A stretch of 12,220 nucleotides of DNA from CAYXDO01 sp964463485 (GTDB lineage Bacteria; Myxococcota; Kuafuiibacteriia; Kuafuiibacteriales; Kuafuiibacteriaceae), in contig CAYXDO010000243.1 in the NCBI GenBank assembly GCA_964463485.1, positions 1-12,220 of the forward strand, read 5' to 3'. The translations under genes were made by a program, and so were the position numbers. Numbering within the stretch: position 1 is the first letter of the stretch; the number at the start of each line of letters is the position of its first letter. Positions 7,051 through 12,220 of the stretch are shown one piece after another. The notes under the pieces were generated by a model, which worked only from the letters and a program-made list of their open reading frames with translations, was not told the origin of the DNA and ran no database searches.

Positions 7051-7332
7051 ATGAGCGCTCAGAAGGTCCTGCCTCTCCTCCTACGCCCTCGCACGTTCCT
7101 CAGGATGCTCGTGGATCCCAAGGCGCCCAAGCTCGCGCGGGTGATCGCAGTTGCGTCGCTTGCGTACGCTATCTGGCCCTTCGACGTCCTACCGGACATC
7201 CTACCGCTCGTTGGCTATCTCGATGACCTAGGCGTGCTCGCGATCGCGATGGGCTACCTCTTCCGACAGCTCGATGAGTACGATCGGACCAAGCGGCTGG
7301 CGGCTGGCGGGGTCGAGCGCTCGTCGGAGTGA
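7051..7332 (+). CDS. DUF1232 (YkvA-like) small membrane protein
   Basis: A 93-residue protein with the DUF1232 core: KAPKLARVIAVASLAYAIWP, then FDVLPDILPLVGYLDDL and GVLAIAMGYLFRQL. Two hydrophobic segments (about 30-50 and 53-75) flank the D-x-LPD-x-LP hallmark. The molecular role of the family is unknown; members are usually small membrane-associated proteins. It starts 12 bp after the deacetylase stop with ATG, preceded by AGAAGG (7037-7042) at 8-nt spacing, a good internal-cistron ribosome site. Co-expression with the deacetylase is likely, but nothing shows that they interact. Confidence 0.85.
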   Translation: MSAQKVLPLLLRPRTFLRMLVDPKAPKLARVIAVASLAYAIWPFDVLPDILPLVGYLDDLGVLAIAMGYLFRQLDEYDRTKRLAAGGVERSSE

Positions 7333-7371
7333 GTCAGTCGACGAGCGACCCGTTAATCCTGCCTAATCCTC

Positions 7372-7386
7372 ATCCTGCCTCAGGAT
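7372..7386. terminator. Small hairpin in convergent gap
   Basis: ATCCTG-CCT-CAGGAT is a perfect 6-bp stem with a 3-nt loop, 39 bp after the DUF1232 stop and facing the 3' end of the opposing gene. A direct repeat of ATCCTGCCT precedes it (7356-7364 and 7372-7380). No T-tract follows. It may act in termination together with the G-rich tract just downstream. Confidence 0.3.
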
Positions 7387-7387
7387 C

Positions 7388-7430
7388 GGGCACGGGCACG
7401 GGCACGGGCACGGACGGGCACGGGCACGGC
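7388..7430 (+). repeat. (GGGCAC)n tandem repeat, G-quadruplex motif
   Basis: Four perfect GGGCAC units (7388-7411) are followed by GGAC, two more perfect units (7416-7427) and GGC. The plus strand thus has six GGG tracts. The first four are separated by uniform 3-nt CAC loops, the classic G3N3 pattern for an intramolecular G-quadruplex. It lies wholly within the 153-bp gap between two convergent genes, and this gap holds no gene. Confidence 0.75.
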
Positions 7431-7485
7431 ATTTTCGGGACCTCGGCGGCTGTCGAGGAGATCAGGAATGCTGCGAGTTGTTTCC

Positions 7486-8517
7486 TTACGGTGCCTTGGC
7501 GCGGAAAGCTCGCGCGATCACTTCCTCGGCTGGCTTGTTCATCGGGCTGAAGCCGTTGGGTGGCTCCGAGGCTGGATCATCCGGATCGGTAGGGACGACC
7601 CAAACGATGAGTCCGCGCACGCCTTTGGTGTGGAGCCAAGTGGTGAGGACGGCGGCCCAGGCGCGGGCCTGAGCGCTCGCGTCGACGTCTTCGGGGACGT
7701 CTTGTGGCCACTCCCACGGTCTTAGGTGGGAGAGGGGCCCGGATCGGTAGCCGACCTCGAGCACGAGCACCTCGCGCTTCGCGATGTCGGCGAGTGTGCC
7801 GAGTCGTCGGGCCACTGCCTCGGCGCCTCGTTCGACGTCGGGTTCGAGTGGGTAGTAGCCGTTGACACCGGCCACGTCGACGACATCCCAGAACGCGACG
7901 TTTTCGGCTTCATCCCAGTTGGCGCTGTACGTCAGCGGCCCAGAAAAGACCGAGCGCACGCGCTCGGCGAGAGCGCGCATGTGGTCGGCGCCCTGCTGCG
8001 TGGACGAGATCGCCTTCAGCTCGACACCGATCGACAGCAACGAAGCACGGCCCGCCGCGGCATCTTCCGCAGCGGCGACGATGAAGGCTTGGTGCGCGGC
8101 GAAGAAGACCTTCGCGCGCGCGTCGTCGTAACGAATGCGGCCGCGCCACTCGCCATCGTCCAGATACAGGTGGGGGACGAGCACCGTCGCGAGCCCAAGA
8201 TCTGCCGCGTCCTTCAAGACCTCGCGGACGGCGCTGCGCGTGTCAGGGTCAGGCAACTGGATGTCGGGGTCTGCCAGGCCCTTCATGCGGCCTTCGATCA
8301 AGACGGCGATCGTGTTGACGCCCATGCGCGACAGGCGCGCGAGGGTCTCTCTCGATTTTTCGGATCCGTAGCCGCGGCGCGGATCGCCGACCGGCCGCAC
8401 CGCCGCTCCGGTGACAACCGCGGGCAACTTCGTGAGGCGCGCTTCGGCGGCCTCGGTCTGGGAGAATCGACAACCCAACGAGAAGAGGAGCACCGACGCG
8501 AGGGCCGTGCGACGCAC
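7486..8517 (-). CDS. GH113-like lipoprotein (putative glycoside hydrolase)
   Basis: A 343-residue secreted lipoprotein. The N terminus (MRRTALASVL) ends in the lipobox LFSLGC with Cys16 as the lipidated residue. The mature part reads as a (beta/alpha)8 barrel of the GH113/beta-mannanase-like type. MGVNTIAVLIEG and VLVPHLYLDDGEW are early strands. SIGVELKAIS carries the predicted acid/base Glu166. VNGYYPL is the substrate-side loop. LVLEVGYRSG carries the predicted nucleophile Glu254. LIVWVV and the closing FSPMNKPAEEVI fit the family ending. The substrate is uncertain, since many family members have none known. It starts with GTG, with TATGGT 6 nt upstream, and stands alone between a convergent operon and a divergent one. 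Codon use is as in the rest of the window. Confidence 0.88.
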   Translation of the reverse strand: MRRTALASVLLFSLGCRFSQTEAAEARLTKLPAVVTGAAVRPVGDPRRGYGSEKSRETLARLSRMGVNTIAVLIEGRMKGLADPDIQLPDPDTRSAVREVLKDAADLGLATVLVPHLYLDDGEWRGRIRYDDARAKVFFAAHQAFIVAAAEDAAAGRASLLSIGVELKAISSTQQGADHMRALAERVRSVFSGPLTYSANWDEAENVAFWDVVDVAGVNGYYPLEPDVERGAEAVARRLGTLADIAKREVLVLEVGYRSGPLSHLRPWEWPQDVPEDVDASAQARAWAAVLTTWLHTKGVRGLIVWVVPTDPDDPASEPPNGFSPMNKPAEEVIARAFRAKAP

Positions 8518-8523
8518 CGAGGG

Positions 8524-8529
8524 ACCATA
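8524..8529 (-). promoter_or_regulatory. -10 element before GH113-like gene
   Basis: TATGGT on the minus strand ends 6 nt before the GTG at 8517. It matches four of six bases of TATAAT, including the key A and final T. No good -35 lies 16-18 bp upstream. The position implies a leaderless or nearly leaderless message. Confidence 0.42.
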
Positions 8530-8554
8530 CTTCGGGCCGCGCGCTGGCGCGCAG

Positions 8555-8681
8555 AAATTGTCGGCACCCGGTCGGAGTGAATCCGACCGGCCGGCAGGTT
8601 CGCTTCGCTCACCGCAATTGGTCGGTCCCCGGCGGGAGTGAATCCGGCCGAGCGGCAGCCTCGCTTCGCTCGGCGCAATTT
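8555..8681. repeat. Two tandem 60-61 bp repeats with hairpins
   Basis: Two imperfect direct copies (about 8555-8615 and 8616-8676) share GAGTGAATCCG, CGCTTCGCTC and CGCAATT, the last seen a third time at 8675-8681. Copy 1 forms a perfect 9-bp hairpin (8568-8576 with 8582-8590, loop GTGAA). Copy 2 forms the same hairpin with one mismatch (8630-8637 with 8643-8650), and also a second perfect 8-bp hairpin, GCCGAGCG / CGCTCGGC (8647-8654 with 8667-8674). The two copy-2 hairpins share bases 8647-8650, so they exclude each other. The repeats sit in the 214-bp gap between the GH113-like gene and the ParA gene and resemble REP-type intergenic elements. Nothing else is seen in the gap except the ParA ribosome site. 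Confidence 0.68.
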
Positions 8682-8719
8682 CGTCGATGGTTTTCGATCA
8701 GAAATTTGACGGCGGATCC

Positions 8720-8724
8720 GAGGA
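8720..8724 (+). promoter_or_regulatory. Ribosome binding site fixing the ParA start
   Basis: GAGGA lies 7 nt before ATG 8732. This supports the internal ATG over the upstream one at 8687, which has no such site and would add 15 residues not expected in front of the P-loop strand. Confidence 0.6.
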
Positions 8725-8731
8725 AGCGTTC

Positions 8732-9511
8732 ATGGGACCCATGCGACGTGTCGTATTCAATCAAAAGGGCGGAGTCGGAAAGTCGAGCATCACGTGCAAC
8801 CTCGCGGCGATCAGCGCGGCGCGCGGGTTCAAGACTTTGGTCGTAGACCTCGACTCTCAAGCCAACGCATCCCAATACCTGCTCGGTCGGAATTCCAAGC
8901 GCGTGACCACGTCGGTGGCGGACTTCTTCGAGGCTTCGCTGGGCTTCAGCCTCTTGAAGCCCAAGGCAAAGAGCTTCGTCGTCGAGACGCGCTTTCCCAA
9001 CCTCCACCTCGTCGCGTCGAGCCCGGCCCTCGCGGACATGCAGCAGCGGCTCGAACAGAAACACAAGATCTACAAGCTCCGAGAGATGCTCGATGACCTG
9101 GCCGAATATGACGCGGTGTTCATCGACACGCCGCCGGCGCTCAACTTCTTCACACTCTCCGCGCTGATCGCGTCCGACGGGTGTATCATTCCGTTCGACT
9201 GCGACCCGTTCGCCAAGGACGCGATCGAACGTTTGATGGAGTCGGTGCGCGAGATCCGAGCAGACCACAACCGCGGGCTCAGGGTCGAAGGCATCGTCGT
9301 CAATCAGTACTCACCGAGCGCGAAGCTCCCCAAGCGACTCGTGAAGGAGTTGCGTGAAGACGGGCTTCCGGTGTTCGGGACTTACCTCTCGGCCTCGATC
9401 AAGATGAGAGAGTCCCACGATCGAGCGGAGCCCTTGATTCACATGGACCCCAAGCACAAGCTGAGCAAGGAGTTCGTAAAGCTCTACGACGAGCTTCTGC
9501 ACGTAGCGTGA
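8732..9511 (+). CDS. Solo ParA/MinD-family ATPase
   Basis: Deviant-Walker ATPase of 259 residues. The P-loop is KGGVGKSS (12-19), with signature Lys12 and Lys17. Switch I/Walker A' is VVDLDSQ (37-43), and Walker B is VFIDTPP (129-135). It follows the ParA rather than the MinD pattern, and no C-terminal amphipathic membrane helix is obvious. Such proteins dimerise on ATP, often bind DNA non-specifically, and position chromosomes, plasmids or large complexes. No ParB and no parS-like site is next to it, so chromosome partition is unlikely to be its local role. Positioning of another cargo or machine is more likely, as in other orphan ParAs. Its stop overlaps the next gene's start (GTGA), so the partner is probably the unknown exported protein. 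An alternative start at ATG 8741 would remove three residues. Confidence 0.9.
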   Translation: MGPMRRVVFNQKGGVGKSSITCNLAAISAARGFKTLVVDLDSQANASQYLLGRNSKRVTTSVADFFEASLGFSLLKPKAKSFVVETRFPNLHLVASSPALADMQQRLEQKHKIYKLREMLDDLAEYDAVFIDTPPALNFFTLSALIASDGCIIPFDCDPFAKDAIERLMESVREIRADHNRGLRVEGIVVNQYSPSAKLPKRLVKELREDGLPVFGTYLSASIKMRESHDRAEPLIHMDPKHKLSKEFVKLYDELLHVA

Positions 9512-10716
9512 CCTTCGCTCTACTCATCGCGCTGACTTCCGCGCTGCCTCCGGCGGCGCGCGTGGTGATCGAGGACCCCGCCGAGCTCCCACGCCTGCGT
9601 GACAATCTCGCCTGGGTGTCGCTCGCCGACCGACGTTTCGACCCGAAGGAGATCGCGCGCTGGTTCGCTTTGGTCGTGGACCCTTTCGACGCGAAGAGCC
9701 TCGCTCGGGTTGGGCTCGACACGAGTCGAAGAGTGGACGTCTACGTCGGCGCCGCGATCGTGCTCGAGGGCACCGTCAAGGACCCGGAGACCTTTGATGG
9801 GACGTCCGGAAAGGGAGAAGTCGCACTCACTCGGGCCAACGGGCCCGGGCGGATCGCGATCGGGCGGATCGCGATCGGACGCAAGGCCCACGATCCCAAG
9901 GAGCTCACGAAGGATCTGAAGCGGTCGAAGCCGAAGCTTCCAGCTTGCGCAGCCCAAAAAGACCGACCGGCAGTGTACGGCGACCTGGCGTTCGAGGAAG
10001 CCCAAGGTCGGCTCGGCGAATGGTTCACCGGCGCGAATTTCGCGATGTGGTGGCCGAGCTCCGACCTCGAGATCTGTCTCGAGCTCAAGCCACGGGTGGG
10101 CGCGGAGCTCGCGATCGGGACCATTCCGAGCGGCGGAAAGGCCCTGGCGCTCCTCGAGACCTCGAGCGCCGCAGCGTCTGGGTTTGCTCACCTCGGCGCC
10201 GAGAGTATTCGTCGGTTGGCCAGTAGGTTGGGCGCGACGACCAAGGACGCGTCGGTGCTCGGAGGTGACTTGGGCGCGACGCTGACGAAGGACGGTATCG
10301 TAGCCGCGGTATCGCTGAGCTCGAAGCCTGCGAAGGAGCGGCAGAGGGTCGCGCGAGCGGAAGCGCTCGGCCGTCTGGTACAGCTCGTCGCCGCGTCGTA
10401 TCCAGGCGCCAAGACCGAAGTGACCGATGAGCATCTCTTCGTAGCTCTAGGGGAGGAGCGCCGTCTGGAGATGGGGTCGAAGAAGCCCGCCCTCGACTCG
10501 CCCGTCGTCGTCGAGCTGTCTCCGCCGCTCGTCTTCGAGGCCCTTTTGGCGCGAGCGCTTCGAGGCGAACCAGGTCCCTCGCCGATGGCGTTCACCGTCG
10601 TTCGCATGGGTTTTGGAGCTTTCATCGACTCGATGAAGAGGGTATCGGTGCGCGCCGGCCCGAGGCCAGGCCGTCTCGAAGTGACAGCGCGGATCGAGCG
10701 CAGGGCCACGGAGTGA
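9508..10716 (+). CDS. Unknown exported protein coupled to ParA
   Basis: A 402-residue protein I do not recognise. The N terminus is hydrophobic (MTFALLIALTSALPPAARVV) and could be a short signal peptide, although it lacks the usual basic residues. The rest is soluble and alternates beta-like strands with Lys/Arg-rich stretches. Features include AWVSLADRRFDPKEIARWF early on, GRIAIGRIAIGRK in the middle, a central FAMWWPSSDLEICLEL, and a C-terminal part with SPVVVELSPPLVFEALLARAL and an Arg-rich end. There are only two cysteines, no membrane helix after the N terminus and no visible catalytic motif. The GTG start overlaps the ParA stop by 4 bp, so the two are almost surely co-translated. If it is exported, a direct contact with cytosolic ParA would be surprising; a mis-called or cytoplasmic N terminus is the alternative. 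Confidence 0.83.
   Translation: MTFALLIALTSALPPAARVVIEDPAELPRLRDNLAWVSLADRRFDPKEIARWFALVVDPFDAKSLARVGLDTSRRVDVYVGAAIVLEGTVKDPETFDGTSGKGEVALTRANGPGRIAIGRIAIGRKAHDPKELTKDLKRSKPKLPACAAQKDRPAVYGDLAFEEAQGRLGEWFTGANFAMWWPSSDLEICLELKPRVGAELAIGTIPSGGKALALLETSSAAASGFAHLGAESIRRLASRLGATTKDASVLGGDLGATLTKDGIVAAVSLSSKPAKERQRVARAEALGRLVQLVAASYPGAKTEVTDEHLFVALGEERRLEMGSKKPALDSPVVVELSPPLVFEALLARALRGEPGPSPMAFTVVRMGFGAFIDSMKRVSVRAGPRPGRLEVTARIERRATE
9846..9875 (+). repeat. Exact in-frame 15-bp tandem duplication
   Basis: CGGGCGGATCGCGAT occurs twice back to back, followed by a partial third copy (CGGACGC). It duplicates five residues (GRIAI) in the unknown protein and keeps the frame. It looks like a recent slippage event in a loop. 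Confidence 0.65.
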
Positions 10717-10745
10717 CGCTCTCGAAATCGGAAGGCAACCGGGTG

Positions 10746-10751
10746 TAGGCT
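10746..10751 (+). promoter_or_regulatory. -10 element before propeller lipoprotein gene
   Basis: TAGGCT ends 7 nt before the GTG at 10759, within the 42-bp gap after the preceding gene, and is preceded by GGGTG. It is the same hexamer as before the small membrane gene at 3876. No clear -35 is seen. It suggests a separate, leaderless transcript, although read-through from the ParA operon remains possible. Confidence 0.45.
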
Positions 10752-10758
10752 CACGCGC

Positions 10759-12033
10759 GTGCCTCGTCACGGCGGGACCTTTGCGGTCGGGCTCATCGCC
10801 GCTGCTTCGTGCGGGGTCGACCAACTTCGTTTGGGTCCACCGCTTGGGACCATTGGAACCGCGCTGGTGGCGGTCGCGGAGAATCAGACGCTCGGATCGG
10901 TCCAGGTCTTCGAAGGCGTGCCCAGCGATCTCGTCGTTGAGGTTGGCTCGGAAGCGACTCTTCATTTTGTCACGTGGGATCGATCGCCTGCCGACCTTTG
11001 TCTCCCGACGGGCTCGATCGAACTCGACGAGTCGGGGGCGCGACAACCGATCCCGCCTGGATTCACCTCGGTCTCGAGCCTCTCGCCGGGAGACTCGTCG
11101 TGGCGCTCGTCTCCCGAGCTGCCCGCCGTGCTCGTCGACCGGACCATGCCGGACATCTGTCGCGCCCAACTCTGCCGACCCTTCGAGGCTCGCCCGATCG
11201 AGCTCACGGCCATGGCGCGCGTTCGGTTCGTCGGAGAGCTCGACGGAGCGTCCGTGCTCGTCTCGACCACCGACGGCCTCTTTCGCATCGAGGAGGACGA
11301 AGTCACCGAGGTGGCCACTGGCACTCGCGCTGGATTCAGGGCCTCGATGGTCCGGGCCGGACACCTATGGCTCGCGGGAACCGATGGGTTTCTGGGACGA
11401 GTCGAGCTCTCCGCGCTCGGGAAGCGAGATATCGAGCGCCTTCCGATTCCAACGGGCAACACGATCGTATCGCTCAGCGGGAGCGAGACTGCGGATGAAG
11501 TCTACGTCGCCGACAATCGGTCTGGGTTGATTCGGGTGACGAGTGAAGGATCGACAGAGATCATCCCGGCGGGAGAAGAAGGCGACCCTCGTGTAGCGTG
11601 GATCGGCCCCGGGGAGGTACTCCGAGTAGGCGCCAAAAACCGCGTCGATCACCTGTCGAACGGACGCCTGGTCGACGAACGAGCTGGAGATGGCAATGAG
11701 GAGCTCAACGCGATCGCCGCGACGCCGGTCGGGATCGTGGTGGGCTCCGACATTGGGCGGTTCTATGTACGAAGGAGTGGCGATTGGACTCTGCTCGCCG
11801 ATTGGAACCAGAACTCGATCCGCGCCATCGCACCCTTCCTCGATGGGTTCGTCGCGGTCGGCAATCGCGGCCGCGCCCAGGTGTTCCGGCCGGGCGTGGG
11901 GCTGTGCCAGGAGTTGGTGTCGATCTCGGACGATCACGTCGGCGTGTCGACGGTGGGAGACGAGTTCTATGCAGGCGGCGCGGGCGGACAGGACGAGAAG
12001 AGGACCGTGATCTGGCACTTCGTGCCCCGCTGA
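10759..12033 (+). CDS. Beta-propeller-like lipoprotein, unknown
   Basis: A 424-residue predicted lipoprotein. The N terminus (MPRHGGTFAVGLIAAASC) ends in a lipobox-like IAAASC with Cys18; Ala rather than Leu at -3 makes it a weaker match. Residues about 25-160 form a Ser/Pro-rich, beta-type region with two nearby cysteines (ICRAQLCRPF), possibly a disulphide. From about 165 to the end there are repeated blade-like units such as VLVSTTDGLFRIEE, LWLAGTDGFLGRVE, EVYVADNRSGLIRV, GIVVGSDIGRFYVR and FVAVGNRGRAQVF. This pattern of G/D turns between strands is typical of a six- or seven-blade beta-propeller. No catalytic motif is visible, so binding or scaffolding at the outer membrane is more likely than catalysis. 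It follows the ParA-coupled gene by 42 bp on the same strand. The type is common among myxobacterial lipoproteins of unknown function. Confidence 0.85.
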   Translation: MPRHGGTFAVGLIAAASCGVDQLRLGPPLGTIGTALVAVAENQTLGSVQVFEGVPSDLVVEVGSEATLHFVTWDRSPADLCLPTGSIELDESGARQPIPPGFTSVSSLSPGDSSWRSSPELPAVLVDRTMPDICRAQLCRPFEARPIELTAMARVRFVGELDGASVLVSTTDGLFRIEEDEVTEVATGTRAGFRASMVRAGHLWLAGTDGFLGRVELSALGKRDIERLPIPTGNTIVSLSGSETADEVYVADNRSGLIRVTSEGSTEIIPAGEEGDPRVAWIGPGEVLRVGAKNRVDHLSNGRLVDERAGDGNEELNAIAATPVGIVVGSDIGRFYVRRSGDWTLLADWNQNSIRAIAPFLDGFVAVGNRGRAQVFRPGVGLCQELVSISDDHVGVSTVGDEFYAGGAGGQDEKRTVIWHFVPR

Positions 12034-12050
12034 CATCGGACCGGTCGGAC

Positions 12051-12071
12051 GGGTACCCACGAGCGGGACCC
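12051..12071 (+). terminator. GC hairpin after propeller lipoprotein
   Basis: GGGTACCC and GGGACCC pair over 7 bp with one bulged A and a 6-nt loop (ACGAGC), starting 18 nt after the stop codon. There is no T-tract, so this is a candidate rather than a canonical intrinsic terminator. Confidence 0.4.
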
Positions 12072-12124
12072 GAGGCAATCATTCGGGCGCAGATCCGCCT
12101 GGCCACGAGTCCGAACGCGTCGCA

Positions 12125-12130
12125 TACTAT
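12125..12130 (+). promoter_or_regulatory. -10 element TACTAT near right edge
   Basis: TACTAT (extended context GCATACTAT) lies 7 nt before an ATG at 12138, the same geometry as at 10746. It matches TATAAT at four of six positions, including the T-A start and final T, and should serve a plus-strand gene running off the window. Confidence 0.42.
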
Positions 12131-12160
12131 CGTTGGAATGCTCACGAAGATGTCCCATTT

Positions 12161-12220
12161 TTGAAGTTTGAGAGTATCAGCGGAGTGTTTTCGTCCACCT
12201 CCACGACCACGTATCTCGCC
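12161..12220 (+). CDS. Possible start of a gene cut by the window edge
   Basis: A frame open to the window end starts at TTG 12161 and reads MKFESISGVFSSTSTTTY, then Leu-Ala; an in-frame GTG lies at 12185. It follows the TACTAT element at 12125. The ATG at the expected leaderless distance (12138) is in another frame and stops after eight codons at the end of a T5 run. The true start is therefore unclear, and one inserted T would join the two frames. No family can be named from about 20 residues. The gap 12034-12160 holds only the hairpin and the -10 element. Confidence 0.33.
   Translation, partial: MKFESISGVFSSTSTTTYLA

Noticed and set aside
7329..7550. 73-residue frame with Gly-Thr and Gly-His repeats
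   Set aside because: It is the GGGCAC array read as protein, and it overlaps the 3' end of the GH113-like gene.
8555..8681. CRISPR-like array
   Set aside because: There are only two long, imperfect copies with no unique spacers of regular size and no cas genes.
8577..8846. 89-residue plus-strand frame covering the tandem repeats
   Set aside because: It reads the hairpin repeats as protein and then overlaps the ParA P-loop region in another frame.
9520..10434. 304-residue minus-strand frame opposite the ParA-coupled gene
   Set aside because: The sense gene is fixed by its GTGA overlap with ParA; the antisense frame is rich in Arg and Pro without any motif.
10447..11364. 305-residue minus-strand frame
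   Set aside because: It spans two sense genes and the promoter between them and has low-complexity charged composition, so it is a shadow frame.
8732..12033. Plasmid-type partition or defence island
   Set aside because: There is no ParB, replication gene, integrase, nuclease or toxin nearby, and base composition does not change, so the simplest reading is a chromosomal orphan ParA operon.

Overview
The window looks like ordinary chromosome from a high-GC bacterium, most likely a myxobacterium-type member of the Myxococcota. That assignment is an inference. It rests on very high third-position GC, many GTG starts, short intergenic regions with hexamer repeats, lineage-typical lipoproteins of unknown function, and a solo ParA. 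No rRNA, tRNA, CRISPR array, insertion sequence or integrase is visible.

Layout. Positions 112-5946 are all on the minus strand. In transcription order they hold a long-chain acyl-CoA synthetase (5946-4135), then a probable three-gene operon: a 90-residue membrane protein (3876-3604), a membrane-anchored TlpA-like thioredoxin (3582-2956) and CinA (2951-1704). A possible 38-codon hydrophobic peptide (1690-1574) and a divergent pyruvate kinase (1542-112) follow. A 156-bp divergent spacer then leads to a plus-strand pair: a class II/acetylpolyamine-amidohydrolase-type histone deacetylase family enzyme (6103-7038) and a DUF1232/YkvA membrane protein (7051-7332). These converge on a minus-strand GH113-like lipoprotein (8517-7486). 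The convergent gap holds a hairpin and a (GGGCAC)n tract with a textbook G-quadruplex pattern. Upstream of the next unit lie two imperfect 60-61 bp tandem repeats with strong hairpins. That unit is a solo ParA-family ATPase (8732-9511), translationally coupled by a GTGA overlap to an unrecognised exported protein (9508-10716), followed by a beta-propeller-like lipoprotein (10759-12033). The right end holds a hairpin, a good -10 element and what may be the start of another gene.

Function. The enzymes are metabolic or housekeeping: pyruvate formation, fatty-acid activation, nucleotide/NAD repair, extracytoplasmic thiol redox and deacetylation. Apart from the tight operons there is no clear joint pathway. 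I did not find a convincing new multi-gene defence or mobile system. The signals most worth following are: (a) a recurring -10-like hexamer 6-7 nt before GTG starts, suggesting leaderless mRNAs, while the two ATG-started genes carry Shine-Dalgarno sequences; (b) the ParA gene with its coupled unknown partner and hairpin-repeat leader; (c) a pyruvate kinase whose cation-site residues are changed; (d) the G-quadruplex tract; and (e) a possible frameshift or slippage site at the right edge.
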